Assembly: GCA_903864485.1 (NCBI GenBank)
Contig: CAIPGD010000250.1
Coordinates: 1 to 6,083, forward strand
Source: an uncultured bacterium
Lineage (GTDB): Bacteria; Pseudomonadota; Gammaproteobacteria; Burkholderiales; Burkholderiaceae_E
Direction: 5' to 3'
DNA: 6,083 nt
A program made the position numbers and the translations under genes. Below the pieces are notes generated by a model. That model ran no database searches. It had not been told where the DNA came from and saw only the letters and a program-made list of their open reading frames with translations. This document shows positions 6,071 to 6,083 of this stretch, piece by piece; within the stretch, counting starts at the first letter, position 1, and each line of letters begins with the position of its first letter.

Positions 6071-6083
6071 GCACTATATTGCA
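6070..6083. promoter_or_regulatory. Candidate BoxR-type operator half overlapping the promoter
   Basis: On the minus strand the last 14 bases read TGCA-ATATAG-TGCT, directly upstream of and touching the TTGACA -35. From memory, the benzoyl-CoA-responsive repressors BoxR and BzdR of Azoarcus recognise TGCA-containing sites with TGCA-N6-TGCA spacing; here one base differs. The match is short and can occur by chance, but the position and the pathway context both fit. The site reaches the window edge, so flanking repeats cannot be judged. Confidence 0.35.

Larger units (their letters stand above)
5904..6083. promoter_or_regulatory. Non-coding region upstream of the operon, cut by the right edge
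   Basis: These 180 bases hold no supported gene. They contain the ligase ribosome binding site, the leader hairpin, three copies of the heptamer CTTGCCG (plus strand at 6002-6008 and 6029-6035, inverted at 5958-5964), a GGTT-AC-AACC palindrome at 6035-6044, and the candidate promoter and operator described separately. The region continues past the window, so what lies on its far side is not known. An ATG on the plus strand at 6064 has a GGAG four bases ahead of it but only 20 bases are visible. Confidence 0.6.

Noticed and set aside
6064..6083. Divergent plus-strand gene starting at ATG 6064 (MSSTIL...)
   Set aside because: A GGAG precedes it, but only six codons are visible, spacing is short, and the same bases form the TTGACA and TGCA-N6-TGCT elements on the other strand. 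It cannot be supported from this window.
1..6083. An undescribed defence, mobile or RNA-based system
   Set aside because: Every gene in the window belongs to a known metabolic or transport family, and I saw no transposase, terminal inverted repeats, CRISPR spacing pattern or structured RNA larger than short hairpins.

Overview
The window carries one rightward-reading-out, minus-strand gene block for activating and importing an aromatic acid, most likely benzoate. Read from right to left the order is: a control region at the right edge, a benzoate-CoA ligase (bclA type), an alpha/beta hydrolase, a periplasmic substrate-binding protein, two ABC-transporter permeases of the LivH and LivM families, and the first 92 codons of a LivG-type ATPase that runs off the left edge. 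No RNA gene, insertion sequence, CRISPR array or phage feature is visible. High GC, Gram-negative export signals, and this gene order (known in the benzoyl-CoA 'box' clusters of Azoarcus, Burkholderia and relatives) suggest a betaproteobacterium. That placement is inference from family knowledge, not from a search.

Layout: 1-278 livG start; 275-1267 livM; 1271-2152 livH; 2152-3339 binding protein; 3351-4184 hydrolase; 4185-4248 a short spacer built of four 12-nt repeat units; 4245-5903 ligase; 5904-6083 non-coding leader and promoter region. Spacing is very tight: ligase to hydrolase 60 nt, hydrolase to binding protein 11 nt, binding protein to livH a 1-nt overlap (TGATG), livH to livM 3 nt, and livM to livG a 4-nt overlap (ATGA). 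The genes are therefore almost certainly one operon with translational coupling.

How they fit together: the binding protein captures the aromatic acid in the periplasm, LivH/LivM and the ATPases (LivG here, LivF presumably just past the left edge) import it, and the ligase traps it as benzoyl-CoA. The hydrolase may release the acid from an ester, or act on a pathway lactone or thioester; the sequence does not decide which. At the extreme right edge a TGCA-N6-TGCT element abuts a perfect TTGACA on the minus strand. This resembles the TGCA-N6-TGCA operator I recall for the benzoyl-CoA-responsive BoxR repressor, and it would suit a substrate-controlled promoter.

I did not find a convincing undescribed system. 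The most unusual item is the four-unit 12-nt repeat between ligase and hydrolase. It encodes a small ORF that overlaps the ligase stop codon and the hydrolase start, and the hydrolase has no visible Shine-Dalgarno sequence of its own.
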